Notes: generated by a model from the sequence alone, not told the origin. Shown: positions 51,302 to 60,715, numbered from the stretch's first letter. The stretch: DNA of 64,000 bases from Qipengyuania pacifica (GCF_019857205.1 NZ_JAHWXO010000009.1:1-64000), one strand, 5' to 3'. Translations and numbers: made by a program.

Positions 51302-52615
51302 GTGACCGCTCATCGCTTTCTGCCCTCAGCCCCCTTGACCGGACGCATCCGTGTGCCCGGCGACAAGTCGATCAGTCACCGCTCCTTGATGTTCGGAGCG
51401 CTGGCCATCGGGCGCAGCCGCATTTCCGGGCTGCTCGAGGGCGAAGACGTTCTTGCCACCGCCGCGGCCCTGCGCGCAATGGGCGCAACGATCAACCGTG
51501 ATGGTGACGATTGGGTCGTCGACGGGGTTGGCGTCGGGGGACTGCTGCAGCCGGAACAGGCGCTGGAAATGGGCAATTCCGGCACATCGACCCGGCTTCT
51601 GATGGGCTTGGTGGCAAGCCACGGCATCACCGCAGCTTTCACCGGCGACGCTAGTCTTTCGAAACGGCCTATGGGCAGGGTTATCGACCCGCTGTCGACC
51701 ATGGGGGCCAGTTTTACGGCTTCGCCCGGCGGCACACTCCCCCTGATGATGGAAGGGATGGAACCGGCCGTGCCCATCACCTACGAACTGCCGGTCGCCA
51801 GCGCTCAGGTAAAGAGCGCGGTTCTCCTAGCCGGCCTCAACACGCCGGGTACCACGACAGTGATCGAACCGGTCCCGACGCGCGATCACACCGAACGCAT
51901 GTTGCGCGGGTTCGGTGCAGAACTGACCGTCGAGGAGGTGGACGGCAATCGAGTGGTCCGCATCCACGGCCCCGCCGATCTTCACCCTTGCGACATCACC
52001 GTCCCCGGGGACCCGTCTTCGGCAGCCTTCTTCGCCGTTGCCGCCAGCGTCGTACCAGGCAGCGATCTGGTGGTCGAGAATGTCGGTCTCAACCCGACAC
52101 GAAGCGGCATATTCACGGTCCTCGAACAGATGGGCGCAACCATAGAGAAGCTGGACGAACGCGACGTCGGCGGCGAACCGGTCGCCGATCTTCGCGTGCG
52201 CCACGCCGCCCTCAAGGGGATCGACGTCGATCCCGCCGTCGCGCCCAGCATGATCGATGAGTTCCCGATCCTGTTCGTCGCAGCCGCCATGGCGAGCGGC
52301 ACGACCGTCACCAGCGGGCTCGACGAATTGCGTGTCAAGGAAAGCGACCGCCTTTCGGCCATGGCTGCCGCGCTCTCGGCATCCGGCGTGAACGTGGAAG
52401 AACGCGACGACGGCCTCGTGATCGAAGGCAGCGGCGGCTTGCCTCTTCGCGGGACCGCGAATGCGAAGGTTGAAACACATCTTGATCACCGCATCGCCAT
52501 GAGCATGGCAATTGCCGGTCTCGTCAGCAGTGACGGTGTCGAAATCGACGATGTGGAACCAATCGCCACCAGCTTTCCTAATTTCACAGCGCTGCTGGAC
52601 GCTGCGTCCTCATGA
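51302..52615 (+). CDS. aroA: 3-phosphoshikimate 1-carboxyvinyltransferase (EPSP synthase), class II
   Basis: A 437-residue enzyme of aromatic amino-acid synthesis. [66 protein letters not shown]-like and [14 protein letters not shown] blocks place it with the class II group that includes the Agrobacterium CP4 enzyme. At the key active-site position it has Gly94 (GNSGTS), as in ordinary EPSP synthases, not the Ala of CP4. GTG 51302 is chosen because it precedes the conserved part by a normal length; in-frame ATGs at 51260 and 51206 are alternatives. Coupled to the next gene by ATGA. Confidence 0.96.
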   Translation: MTAHRFLPSAPLTGRIRVPGDKSISHRSLMFGALAIGRSRISGLLEGEDVLATAAALRAMGATINRDGDDWVVDGVGVGGLLQPEQALEMGNSGTSTRLLMGLVASHGITAAFTGDASLSKRPMGRVIDPLSTMGASFTASPGGTLPLMMEGMEPAVPITYELPVASAQVKSAVLLAGLNTPGTTTVIEPVPTRDHTERMLRGFGAELTVEEVDGNRVVRIHGPADLHPCDITVPGDPSSAAFFAVAASVVPGSDLVVENVGLNPTRSGIFTVLEQMGATIEKLDERDVGGEPVADLRVRHAALKGIDVDPAVAPSMIDEFPILFVAAAMASGTTVTSGLDELRVKESDRLSAMAAALSASGVNVEERDDGLVIEGSGGLPLRGTANAKVETHLDHRIAMSMAIAGLVSSDGVEIDDVEPIATSFPNFTALLDAASS

Positions 52616-52869
52616 TCGATATCGACATCTATACTGCGGTGGGCTTTGTGGGCATGGCCTGCATTATCGGCGCCTATGGCTATCTCACGTGGAAGGAAGA
52701 CCCAAATCCCTATATTCTTCACGGTACCAATCTTGCGGGCGCGGCCCTTTTGACCGTTTCACTGCTAATCCATACGAACTGGCCCAGCCTTGTTCTCGAA
52801 GGTTTCTGGGCCGCGATTGCGATCTGGGGTCTTGCCAAGGCGCTCCGCTACCGCAGGACGCAGGCATGA
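52612..52869 (+). CDS. Small CBU_0592-type membrane protein
   Basis: An 85-residue protein with two or three membrane helices ([50 protein letters not shown]). It matches the CBU_0592 group of small inner-membrane proteins of unknown function. It overlaps aroA upstream and cmk downstream by four bases each, so it is part of the same translationally coupled set. Confidence 0.85.
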   Translation: MIDIDIYTAVGFVGMACIIGAYGYLTWKEDPNPYILHGTNLAGAALLTVSLLIHTNWPSLVLEGFWAAIAIWGLAKALRYRRTQA

Positions 52870-53492
52870 TTATCGCCGTCGACGGGCCGACCGCTTCCGG
52901 CAAGGGCACGATTGCCAAGGCACTCGCCGCGCATTTCGGTCTGCCCCATCTCGATACCGGCCTTCTTTACCGTGCGGTCGGCAGACAGGTTTTCCTCGAC
53001 GGGGGCGATCCCGACAACGGCGGGGACGCCCTGGCGGGCTGCGCTTTTCCCGATACGCTGCTGAACGACCCGCAGCTGCGCGACGAAGAAACCGGTGGGC
53101 TGGCAAGCCGCGTCTCGGTCCATCCGCCGGTGCGCCAGGCCCTGTTCGACCGCCAGCGCAAGTTCGCCGAACAGGCTGGCGGCGCTGTCCTCGACGGGCG
53201 CGATATCGGCACGGTCATCGCACCGGAAGCGGAAGCGAAATTATTCGTAACCGCCAGCGTGGAAGCCCGCGCGCAGCGCCGCTTCCTCGAAATGCGGGAA
53301 CGGGGCGCCGGCGTTACGTTGCTGGAAATTCAGGACGATCTCCGCCGGCGTGACGAACGCGATCGCAGCCGGGCAGTCGCTCCGCTGGTTCCGGCCGAGG
53401 ATGCGATGGTGATCGACACCAGCGCCCTCGACAGGGACGAAGCAATTTCGGCAGCGATAGAGGCGGTGAAGCAGGCGACGGTCGCAAACTAG
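52866..53492 (+). CDS. cmk: Cytidylate kinase
   Basis: A 208-residue (d)CMP kinase: P-loop [18 protein letters not shown], then [38 protein letters not shown] and [19 protein letters not shown]. It makes CDP/dCDP for nucleic acid and phospholipid synthesis. The start overlaps the small membrane-protein gene. The order aroA-cmk-rpsA is conserved in proteobacteria. Confidence 0.97.
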   Translation: MIIAVDGPTASGKGTIAKALAAHFGLPHLDTGLLYRAVGRQVFLDGGDPDNGGDALAGCAFPDTLLNDPQLRDEETGGLASRVSVHPPVRQALFDRQRKFAEQAGGAVLDGRDIGTVIAPEAEAKLFVTASVEARAQRRFLEMRERGAGVTLLEIQDDLRRRDERDRSRAVAPLVPAEDAMVIDTSALDRDEAISAAIEAVKQATVAN

Positions 53493-53853
53493 CGCTTTCC
53501 TACACACCCATTACGGTGGCACGCCTGCCTCTTACCTCCGCCTTCAGTCGAAGCTCCCCAGCCCAGCCCAATGCCACTTCGCCACTGCCCGATATTATTG
53601 CTCCTTGGACGGTGTAACAGGCGGTCCATGTCTCGGTCGCGGCGTTGCAATTCGCTTGCTATTACGACGGGTTTCGCCTAGGCGCGCGCCCGTTCATGCA
53701 ATCTGTCGATTGAAGGACCCGTGCGAAGGCATTCGGCCCCGCGCGGTATTCGGCCTCTTGCCCCGTTGGCCTGCGTAATGGTGCGCAGAGACGGGTAAAG
53801 ACCCCGGGAAAACCGGTGGCCGGTAGCAAAACGAACGTTAGGACTACTCACAT
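53493..53853 (+). other. Leader/spacer region upstream of rpsA
   Basis: A 361-base region with no convincing gene. It must carry the end of the aroA-cmk transcript and the rpsA promoter and leader. Several GC-rich inverted segments occur (for example around 53755-53825), but no T-tract terminator or named leader could be assigned. An AGGA lies about 13 bases before the rpsA ATG, further than usual, which fits the S1-dependent weak site typical of rpsA. Confidence 0.5.
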
Positions 53854-55557
53854 ATGGCAACTGCAGCCAACCCCACTCGCGATGATTTCGCGAAAATGCT
53901 CGACGAGCAGCTCGGCGGCGCCGGCGACGAAGGCTTCGAAGGCCGCGTCGTAAAAGGCACCGTCACCGCCATCGAAAACGGTATGGCACACATCGATGTC
54001 GGCCTGAAAAGCGAAGGCCGCGTCGATCTCAAGGAATTCCAGCGCTCCGAAACCGAAACCGCACCCGGCGTCGGTGACGAAGTCGAAGTGTTCGTCGATC
54101 GCGTTGAAAACGCCGAAGGCGAAGCAATGCTCAGCCGCGACCGCGCCCGCCGCGAAGCCGCCTGGGACAAGCTCGAAAGCGAATTCGGCGAAGGCAAGCG
54201 CGTCGAAGGCCGCATCTTCGGCCGCGTCAAGGGTGGCTTCACCGTCGACCTCGACGGCGCCGTGGCCTTCCTGCCCGGCTCGCAGGTCGACATCCGCCCC
54301 GTGCGCGACGTCACCCCGCTCATGGACATGGCGCAGCCGTTCCAGATCCTCAAGATGGACCGCCGCCGCGGTAACATCGTCGTTTCGCGCCGTGCGGTTC
54401 TCGAAGAAACCCGCGCCGAACAGCGCAGCGAGCTGATCGACAAGCTGGCCGAAGGCGAAGTGATCGACGGCGTCGTGAAGAACATCACCGATTACGGTGC
54501 CTTCGTCGACCTCGGCGGTATCGACGGCCTGCTGCACGTCACCGACATGAGCTACAAGCGGGTCAACCACCCGAGCGAAATGATCGAAATCGGCCAGACC
54601 GTGACCGTTCAGATCATCCGCATCAACGAAGATACGCAGCGCATCAGCCTCGGCATGAAGCAGCTCGAAAGCGATCCGTGGGATGGCGTTGCCGCCAAGT
54701 ACCCGATCGGCATGAAGATGACGGGCACCGTCACCAACATCACCGAATACGGCGCGTTCGTCGAAATCGAACCGGGCATCGAAGGCCTGGTCCACGTTTC
54801 GGAAATGAGCTGGACCAAGAAGAACGTCCACCCGGGCAAGATCGTCTCGACCTCGCAGGAAGTCGAAGTCATGGTCCTGGAAGTCGACAGCGAAAAGCGT
54901 CGCATCAGCCTCGGTCTCAAGCAGGCCCAGCGCAACCCGTGGGAAGAGTTCGCCGAGAAGCATCCGGTTGGCTCGAAGGTCGAAGGCGAAGTCAAGAACG
55001 CCACCGAATTCGGCCTGTTCATCGGCCTCGACGGCGACGTCGACGGCATGGTTCACATGTCGGACATCGCATGGGGCATCTCGGGTGAAGACGCCCTCGC
55101 CCTGCACCGCAAGGGCGAGCAGGTCGAAGCCGTCGTTCTCGATGTCGACACCGACAAGGAACGCATCAGCCTCGGCATGAAGCAGCTCGAAAAGGGTGCG
55201 CCGACCGAAGCAGGTGCCTCGGGCAGCCTGCGCAAGGGCGAAACCGTCACTGTCACCGTTCTCGAAGTCCGCGATGGCGGCCTCGAAGTTCAGGTTGGCG
55301 AAGACGGCGCGACCGGCTTCATCAAGCGTAGCGACCTCGGCCGCGACCGCGACGAACAGCGCCCCGACCGCTTCCAGGTTGGCGGCAAGGTCGACGCGAT
55401 GGTCACCGGCTTTGATCGCTCGAAGAAGCCCAACTTCTCGATCAAGGCGCGTCAGATCGCCGAAGAGAAGGAAGCTGTTGCACAGTTCGGTTCGTCGGAT
55501 TCGGGTGCCTCGCTCGGCGACATCCTCGGCGAAGCGCTGAAGAAGAAGGAAGACTAA
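53854..55557 (+). CDS. rpsA: 30S ribosomal protein S1
   Basis: A 567-residue protein with six S1 RNA-binding domains. Domains 3-5 carry the clear repeats DGVVKNITDYGAFVDLGGIDGLLHVTDMS, MTGTVTNITEYGAFVEIEPG and VEGEVKNATEFGLFIGLDGDVDG. S1 unfolds and recruits mRNA to the 30S subunit, especially where the ribosome binding site is weak. The codon use is strongly biased, as expected for a highly expressed gene. A terminator follows at 55587-55622. Confidence 0.98.
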   Translation: MATAANPTRDDFAKMLDEQLGGAGDEGFEGRVVKGTVTAIENGMAHIDVGLKSEGRVDLKEFQRSETETAPGVGDEVEVFVDRVENAEGEAMLSRDRARREAAWDKLESEFGEGKRVEGRIFGRVKGGFTVDLDGAVAFLPGSQVDIRPVRDVTPLMDMAQPFQILKMDRRRGNIVVSRRAVLEETRAEQRSELIDKLAEGEVIDGVVKNITDYGAFVDLGGIDGLLHVTDMSYKRVNHPSEMIEIGQTVTVQIIRINEDTQRISLGMKQLESDPWDGVAAKYPIGMKMTGTVTNITEYGAFVEIEPGIEGLVHVSEMSWTKKNVHPGKIVSTSQEVEVMVLEVDSEKRRISLGLKQAQRNPWEEFAEKHPVGSKVEGEVKNATEFGLFIGLDGDVDGMVHMSDIAWGISGEDALALHRKGEQVEAVVLDVDTDKERISLGMKQLEKGAPTEAGASGSLRKGETVTVTVLEVRDGGLEVQVGEDGATGFIKRSDLGRDRDEQRPDRFQVGGKVDAMVTGFDRSKKPNFSIKARQIAEEKEAVAQFGSSDSGASLGDILGEALKKKED

Positions 55558-55586
55558 GCTCTTCTCCCCCTTTTCAGGGTAATCAG

Positions 55587-55622
55587 AAAGGCCCGCCCGC
55601 TCACTCGAGCAGGCGGGCCTTT
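55587..55622 (+). terminator. Rho-independent terminator of rpsA
   Basis: AAAGGCCCGCC pairs with GGCGGGCCTTT (36 bases in all) with an inner GCTC/GAGC pairing. The T-run is short. Thirty bases after the rpsA stop; the symmetrical A/T ends would allow function on both strands. Confidence 0.85.
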
Positions 55623-55655
55623 CCTATGGCGCCAAGGCAAACTACATTGGCCGTC

Positions 55656-56411
55656 ATGCTTGAAGTTCATCAATTCCCGTGCCTGTCCGATAATTACGGA
55701 TACCTCCTCCACGATCCCGCCAGCGGGGAAACCGCCGCGATCGACACGCCCGATGGCGCGGAATATCTGAAACAGGCGGACGCCAGGGGCTGGAAGATAA
55801 CCCAGATCTGGAACACCCACTGGCACCCCGATCACGCCGGTGGCAACAAGACGATCGTCGAAGCGACCGGTGCGACCATCACTGCACCTCAAGAGGTGGA
55901 GAAGCTCAGCCCGATCGATCGCATCGTCGGTAACGGCGACAGCGTATCCCTGGGCGACTGGACGGCCCGCGTAATCGACGTGTCCGGCCATACCAACGGA
56001 CACATCGCATTTTATCTGGCAGAGGCAGACATGGCCTTCGTAGGCGACAGCGTCTTCGCCCTTGGCTGCGGCCGCATGTTCGAAGGCGAACCCGAACAGT
56101 TCTGGAACAGCCTCGACCGTATCCGCCAGCTGCCCGACAACACCATGCTGTATTGCGCGCATGAATACACGCTGGCCAACGCCAAATTCGCGCTGCATGC
56201 CGATCCGGACAACACCGAACTGAAACTCTACGCGAACCGCATCGATGAAAAGCGCGCAAAGGGCGAACCAACAGTGCCCACCATCCTGTCGCGCGAACTG
56301 GAAACCAATCCCTTTCTCCGCGCAGACAAGGCCTATATGCGCGACCGCTGGGGCGGAAACAGCCCATCCGAAACTTTCGCTGCGCTACGTGCGGCGAAGG
56401 ATAATTTCTGA
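55656..56411 (+). CDS. gloB: Hydroxyacylglutathione hydrolase (glyoxalase II)
   Basis: A 251-residue metallo-beta-lactamase-fold enzyme. Metal ligands are seen in NTHWHPDHAGG, in DVSGHTNGH and in FVGDSVFALGCGRMFEG, and the C-terminal helical domain includes CAHEYTLANAKFAL. It hydrolyses S-D-lactoylglutathione to lactate and glutathione in methylglyoxal detoxification. ATG 55656 was chosen; an upstream in-frame ATG at 55626 follows directly on the terminator. Two bases separate its stop from the next start. Confidence 0.95.
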   Translation: MLEVHQFPCLSDNYGYLLHDPASGETAAIDTPDGAEYLKQADARGWKITQIWNTHWHPDHAGGNKTIVEATGATITAPQEVEKLSPIDRIVGNGDSVSLGDWTARVIDVSGHTNGHIAFYLAEADMAFVGDSVFALGCGRMFEGEPEQFWNSLDRIRQLPDNTMLYCAHEYTLANAKFALHADPDNTELKLYANRIDEKRAKGEPTVPTILSRELETNPFLRADKAYMRDRWGGNSPSETFAALRAAKDNF

Positions 56412-56413
56412 CA

Positions 56414-56986
56414 ATGAATTTGCTTCAGCTGGCGGCGGTGTCCGCCCTGATTTGCGGATCTATCGGGATCGGGAGCGAGCCCCTTTCAGCTGCGCCGCAA
56501 TCGACATTCACCGTCATCACGTCACCCGAACTGTTGCCGGAAGCCGACGGTCGTTTGCGCGTGTTTCTCGGCGGTAGCATCGAGATGGGCGCAGCCCGCG
56601 ACTGGCAGAGCGAGATCATCGAGGCACTTCAGCTGGCCCCGGTCGTATTGCTGAATCCGCGCAGAACGGACTGGGACCCAGCCTGGCTTCCTAGCGCCGA
56701 CAATCCGGAATTTCGCAGGCAGGTCGAATGGGAGCTCCACGCACTCGATAATGCCGACATCATCGTGATGTACCTCGCGCCAGGGACCAAAAGTCCCGTG
56801 AGCTTGATGGAACTTGGCCTTCACGCGCAAAGCGGCAAGGTCATCCTGTATTGCCCTGATGGCTTCTGGCGAAAGGGCAATGTCGACATCACCGCGGAAC
56901 ATTACGGTATCGAACAGGTCAGCTCGATCGAAGAACTCATCGCCGAAGTCAGGGCCCGGGTCGGTCACAGCGATGGTGCAAGCTGA
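56414..56986 (+). CDS. Exported nucleoside 2-deoxyribosyltransferase-like protein
   Basis: A 190-residue protein. The core matches the Nuc_deoxyrib_tr group: VFLGGSIEMGAARDWQSEII, LLNPRRTDWDP, EFRRQVEWELHALDNADIIVMYLAPGT and SPVSLMELGLHA, with the catalytic-type Glu in SLMELGL. Such enzymes cleave or swap bases of deoxynucleosides; some act on damaged nucleotides. A hydrophobic N-terminus (LLQLAAVSALICGSIGIG) looks like a signal peptide, which is unusual for this fold. If the real start were later (for example TTC-rich region after Pro), the enzyme would be cytosolic, but no internal ATG fits. It lies between gloB and an MDR gene. Confidence 0.82.
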   Translation: MNLLQLAAVSALICGSIGIGSEPLSAAPQSTFTVITSPELLPEADGRLRVFLGGSIEMGAARDWQSEIIEALQLAPVVLLNPRRTDWDPAWLPSADNPEFRRQVEWELHALDNADIIVMYLAPGTKSPVSLMELGLHAQSGKVILYCPDGFWRKGNVDITAEHYGIEQVSSIEELIAEVRARVGHSDGAS

Positions 56987-56990
56987 CGCG

Positions 56991-57956
56991 ATGAAGGCTG
57001 TTCTGGTTCGCCATCTTTCACCCGATCTGTCAGGTGTCGAACTCGCCGAAATCGAGAGGCCCCAAGGGGATATCCTGATACGCGTGCGCGCCGCTTCACT
57101 GAATTACCCGGACCTGCTGATGACGCAGGGCAAATACCAATTCAAACCCGACGTGCCGTTCGTGTCCGGGCTCGAAATGGCCGGCGATGTCGTCGAAGCA
57201 CCGGAAGGGAGCGGCTTCAAGCCGGGCGACAAAGTGCGCGGCGGTGCCAAGACGGGGGCGTTTGCCGAATATGCCGCCCTCCCCGCAGCCTCGCTCCGGA
57301 CCATTCCCGCCGGTCTGGATTTCGCTAGCGCGGCCGCGATGGGAGCCGCTTACCAAACCGCATATGTGGCCCTCGTCGAAATCGGCGGACTGCGGGCCGG
57401 ACAGACCGTTCTCGTCCACGGGGCCAGCGGCGGCGTGGGTCTTGCAGCCTGCGACCTTGCTCGCGCGATGGGAGCGCAAGTCATCGCCGCCACTCACAGA
57501 GCGGACAAACTCGAGCAACTCCACACGATTGCCAAACCCCACGCAGCGATTTGCAATACCGGTCGCTTCAGGGAGGACGTTGCGGAAATCACCGATGGCC
57601 ACCTGTGCGATCTGGTCTTTGACCCCATCGGCGGGGATGTCTTCGACGAAAGTACGCGCTGCGTGACCTTTGGTGGAAAGCTTCTCGTAATCGGCTTCGT
57701 TTCCGGCCGCATTCCGGAAATTGCCGTCAACATCCCATTGATCAAAGGCTTCTCGGTCGTCGGTGTACGCGCAGGCGAATATACGCGCCGCTTTCCCGAT
57801 CGCGGCGCACGAATTGCAGACGCAATCGATCGTCTGGCGCACGAAGGGCATATAGTGCCCCATATCGACCGTAGACTACCGCTCACATCCTGGCGCAAAG
57901 CGTTCGAAACGATGCAGCGCGGCGAAATCATCGGCAAACTCGTCCTCGAACCCTGA
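56991..57956 (+). CDS. NADPH:quinone oxidoreductase-like MDR protein
   Basis: A 321-residue medium-chain reductase: MKAVLVRHLSPDLSGVELAEI at the start, RAASLNYPDLLMTQGKYQ, GLEMAGDVVEAPEGSGFKPGDKV, and the NADPH motif VLVHGASGGVGLAACDLARAMGA. Zinc ligands are absent, as in quinone reductases (QorA/zeta-crystallin type). It probably reduces quinones or enals using NADPH. ATG 56991 is five bases after the previous stop; ATG 56973, overlapping that gene, is an alternative. It is on the same strand as gloB and the deoxyribosyltransferase-like gene. Confidence 0.88.
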   Translation: MKAVLVRHLSPDLSGVELAEIERPQGDILIRVRAASLNYPDLLMTQGKYQFKPDVPFVSGLEMAGDVVEAPEGSGFKPGDKVRGGAKTGAFAEYAALPAASLRTIPAGLDFASAAAMGAAYQTAYVALVEIGGLRAGQTVLVHGASGGVGLAACDLARAMGAQVIAATHRADKLEQLHTIAKPHAAICNTGRFREDVAEITDGHLCDLVFDPIGGDVFDESTRCVTFGGKLLVIGFVSGRIPEIAVNIPLIKGFSVVGVRAGEYTRRFPDRGARIADAIDRLAHEGHIVPHIDRRLPLTSWRKAFETMQRGEIIGKLVLEP

Positions 57957-57960
57957 ATCG

Positions 57961-57987
57961 AAAAGGGCGGCCCCACGGACCGCCCTC
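57961..57987 (-). terminator. Rho-independent terminator of the atp FO operon
   Basis: On the minus strand AGGGCGGTCC pairs with GGCCGCCCT and is followed by TTT. It lies 32 bases after the atpF stop. It may also serve the convergent oxidoreductase gene, though the plus-strand T-run is missing. Confidence 0.8.
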
Positions 57988-58018
57988 TCGAATATTCTCA
58001 ACCAGGTTCGTTCGCAGA

Positions 58019-58591
58019 TCAGATGCCCGCGATGACCTTGCCGGCCAATGCCTTGTCGGCTTCGGCGTCGTGCTTTTCTGCGATCAGCTTGCGGCTTGCA
58101 GCCGTGGCAGCGTTGACGGCACGATTGCGCACATCTTCCACTGCCTCGCGCTCGGCAGCGGAAATCTTGTCTTCCGCCATCCGCTTACGTCGCTCGACCA
58201 TTGCCTTGCTGTCGGCTTCAGCCTTCTCGAGAAGGGCATCCGCCTCATGCTGCGCATTGGCTAGCATGGCTTCAGCGTCCTTTTCGGCGCCGGCGATCTT
58301 GTCCGCATATTCCTGGCGCAGCGTTTCGGCTTCGGCGCGAAGTTGCTTCGCCTCGTCAAGCTGCTCCTTGATGGCGGCGATCTTGCCGTCCAGCCCACTG
58401 CCGATGGACTTGTGTACCTTCGCGCCGAAAAACGCGATCAGCAGCAGAACGAACATCGCGACCGAAACGATCTGAAACGGCGCGAGTCCGAACAGTTCGG
58501 GTTCGGAATGCGTCGGTGCACCGCCATGCCCCGCCTCGACGAATGTGTCGGCAGATTCGGTGGCGAATACTTCCGGGGCGACATTAGCCAT
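58019..58591 (-). CDS. atpF: ATP synthase FO subunit b
   Basis: A 190-residue stator protein. A Thr/Gly-rich N-terminus precedes one membrane helix (FQIVSVAMFVLLLIAFFGA) and a long charged coiled coil (KQLRAEAETLRQEYADKIAGAEKDAEAM and onwards). It dimerises with b' to connect the membrane a subunit to the F1 head. The start overlaps the b' gene by eight bases. Last gene of the operon; the F1 genes are elsewhere, as usual in alphaproteobacteria. Confidence 0.93.
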   Translation of the reverse strand: MANVAPEVFATESADTFVEAGHGGAPTHSEPELFGLAPFQIVSVAMFVLLLIAFFGAKVHKSIGSGLDGKIAAIKEQLDEAKQLRAEAETLRQEYADKIAGAEKDAEAMLANAQHEADALLEKAEADSKAMVERRKRMAEDKISAAEREAVEDVRNRAVNAATAASRKLIAEKHDAEADKALAGKVIAGI

Positions 58592-59078
58592 GGTTCATCG
58601 CCTCCTTGACGGCCTTGGCGGCTGCAGGCTTGGTCACCTTGGCACCGGCCAGGCGTGCCACGATATCCTGCGCAGCCTCGATGGCAACCGATTCAACCTC
58701 GGTAAGCGCGGCAGTGCGGGCTTCGGCAATGCGGGTTTCGGCTTCGGCCAGCTTCTTGTCGAGGCGCGACTGAGCCGCTTTCAACTTGCTCTCGGATTTG
58801 GCGGCTGCCTCATCCTTGGCCTTGGCGACGATGGCCTGCGCAGCTGCGCGGTTCTCGTTTTCACGAACCCGCCACGCTTCTTCCTCTGCGTCGGCTGCAT
58901 CACGAGCAGCCTTTGCGGCGGCAAGGTCTGCAGCGATCTGGCCATCGCGCTGGGCGACGGTTTCCATCACCTTGGGCACCATGCCGCGGCCGATGACGAA
59001 GAAGGTTATGCCGAAGAAGACCAATAACCAGAAGACCTGGCTGGACCATGTTTCGGCAAGCTGTGCTATCTGGGGCAT
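58584..59078 (-). CDS. ATP synthase FO subunit b'
   Basis: A 164-residue stator subunit with an N-terminal membrane helix (SSQVFWLLVFFGITFFVIGRGMVPKV) followed by a long Ala/Glu/Lys coiled coil. The presence of two different b-type genes (b and b') is typical of alphaproteobacteria, cyanobacteria and chloroplasts. It lies 79 bases after atpE and overlaps atpF. The first helix being close to the N-terminus distinguishes it from atpF. Confidence 0.92.
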   Translation of the reverse strand: MPQIAQLAETWSSQVFWLLVFFGITFFVIGRGMVPKVMETVAQRDGQIAADLAAAKAARDAADAEEEAWRVRENENRAAAQAIVAKAKDEAAAKSESKLKAAQSRLDKKLAEAETRIAEARTAALTEVESVAIEAAQDIVARLAGAKVTKPAAAKAVKEAMNHG

Positions 59079-59157
59079 TGCAGCTCTCGAAAGGCGGGTA
59101 CGAAAATTCGTGGGCCGGCCGGGGTTATCCCGACCGGCTCAAATCCGATTGCGTCGA

Positions 59158-59385
59158 TTAAGCGACGAAGATCAGGATCATGGCAACGACGAACGCCAGC
59201 AGGCCGAGAAGTTCGGCAGCGGCGAAGCCGATGAACAGGCGGCCCTGCTGGCCGTCGGCAGCACCCGGATTGCGCAGAGCGCTTTCGAGGAACGAACCGA
59301 AGACGTTACCAACGCCGATCGCAGCCATACCGGCACCGATTGCAGCGAGGCCAGCACCGATGAGCTTTGCAGCTTCCATTTCCAT
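59158..59385 (-). CDS. atpE: ATP synthase FO subunit c
   Basis: A 75-residue hairpin of two membrane helices. The first is LIGAGLAAIGAGMAAIGVGNVFGSF, then the polar loop RNPGAADGQQGRLFIGF, and the proton-carrying Glu in AAAELLGLLAFVVAMIL. Multiple copies form the rotor ring. A strong AAGGAG precedes ATG 59385, as expected for the high copy number of subunit c. The mid-membrane residue is Glu, as in other alphaproteobacteria, not Asp as in enteric bacteria. Confidence 0.98.
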   Translation of the reverse strand: MEMEAAKLIGAGLAAIGAGMAAIGVGNVFGSFLESALRNPGAADGQQGRLFIGFAAAELLGLLAFVVAMILIFVA

Positions 59386-59424
59386 GACAAACTCCTTTGG
59401 GAAATCAGATTGATTAATTGAAGA

Positions 59425-60213
59425 CTAGTGAAGGTTCTCGGCGTCGTTGATGTACAGCGACGTCAGAAGAGCGAAGACATAGGCCTGGATGCCTGCAACC
59501 AGCAGTTCCAGCGCGCAGATGCCGATCATGAGAAGGAAGCTCGGCAAGCCGACAACGCCGCTCCACAGGATACCTGCGTTGGTACCGTCGATCACGAAGC
59601 TCGACAAGACTTCGAGCAATACGTGTCCGGCCATCATGGCCACGAACAGACGCAGGCCCAGGCTGAACGGGCGCACCATGAACGAGATGAACTCGATCGG
59701 CGCAATGATCGGGATCATCGGCAGCGGCGTGCCATGCGGCACGAACAGGCTGAAGAAATGGAGGCCGTGCTTCCAGAAACCAACCAGCAGGACGATCGCA
59801 AAGCTGATGATAGCGAGCACGCCGGTCACGGTGAAGTGGCTGGTAAAGGTGAACGGGTGCAGCCCGATCACGCCCAGCGGCATCAGACCGAGGATGTTGG
59901 CGAAGAGGATGAACATGAAGAGGCTGAAGACATAGGGCACATATTTGCGGCCCGCCTTGCCGATATTGGCTTCCAGCATATTGTCGATGAAACCGGTGAA
60001 GGTCTCCACCGTCATCTGCCAGCGCCCGGGCACCAGCTCGCGCTTCATGCCACCCAGCACGAAGATGAAGAGCACCACGGTGGTGATCAGCATCCACAGC
60101 GCGGAATTGGTGAAGGCGATGTTGTAGCCGGCGATTTCCCAGCCACCCGAACCGGCTAGCGGTTCGATGGTGAACTGATGCATCGGATCGACTTTGGCCT
60201 GCTCGGCTACCAC
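59425..60213 (-). CDS. atpB: ATP synthase FO subunit a
   Basis: A 262-residue membrane protein of the proton channel. It has FTNSALWMLITTVVLFIFVLG, then YVPYVFSLFMFILFANILGLMPLG, and the conserved Arg region in MVRPFSLGLRLFVAMMAGHVLLE, whose Arg faces the c-ring Glu. The start is a GTG at 60213; the next in-frame ATG (MHQFTIEPL) is ten codons later. It lies 55 bases after atpI and 39 before atpE. Confidence 0.97.
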   Translation of the reverse strand: MVAEQAKVDPMHQFTIEPLAGSGGWEIAGYNIAFTNSALWMLITTVVLFIFVLGGMKRELVPGRWQMTVETFTGFIDNMLEANIGKAGRKYVPYVFSLFMFILFANILGLMPLGVIGLHPFTFTSHFTVTGVLAIISFAIVLLVGFWKHGLHFFSLFVPHGTPLPMIPIIAPIEFISFMVRPFSLGLRLFVAMMAGHVLLEVLSSFVIDGTNAGILWSGVVGLPSFLLMIGICALELLVAGIQAYVFALLTSLYINDAENLH

Positions 60214-60268
60214 GTCTCTACTAGTCCCTAGATCCTGTAACTAACGCCCCGGAAGCCCCACGACGGGA

Positions 60269-60589
60269 TCATTCTTCGGGGCGCTGGTTTGCCGCACGGA
60301 TAATGTTCCTGAAGGCGACCACTATTCCGAGGAACAGGCCGACCAACAGACCCCATGGATTGGTCCCCGTGAAATACCCGACGGCATAACCGATGACCGC
60401 ACCACCAAGAAGCCCCCCGAGAAGATCCGCAAGAACCCGGTTACCGCTGCGATAGTTCGCATCGGCCCCGGAAGCCTTGGGAAGGTTACGCTGTTCTTCG
60501 CGCTGCTGGGCGGCTGCAAGCCGCTTTTCCAGCGCATCGATCCGCGCGTCCTCCTCGATTGGTTCCCGTGCGGGTTTGTCGTCGCTCAT
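60269..60589 (-). CDS. atpI: AtpI/AtpZ-type protein of the FO operon
   Basis: A 106-residue protein with an acidic/charged N-terminal half and two membrane helices (VLADLLGGLLGGAVIGYAVGYFTG; WGLLVGLFLGIVVAFRNIIRA). This matches the AtpZ/AtpI group that heads ATP-synthase operons and helps assemble the c-ring or carry Mg ions. AAGGAG precedes the ATG. First gene of atpI-atpB-atpE-b'-atpF. Confidence 0.92.
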   Translation of the reverse strand: MSDDKPAREPIEEDARIDALEKRLAAAQQREEQRNLPKASGADANYRSGNRVLADLLGGLLGGAVIGYAVGYFTGTNPWGLLVGLFLGIVVAFRNIIRAANQRPEE

Positions 60590-60715
60590 GCCTTGCTCCT
60601 TTGAAGGGGGTTGCGCGGCACGCGCAGGGACTTGCCCGCCAAGGGCGCCGCCCCCTTAGAAGGGGGGGTGTGGCGAGTCAACACGAGGAAGGTCCGGAAA
60701 GAGCCGTCGTGTCGC

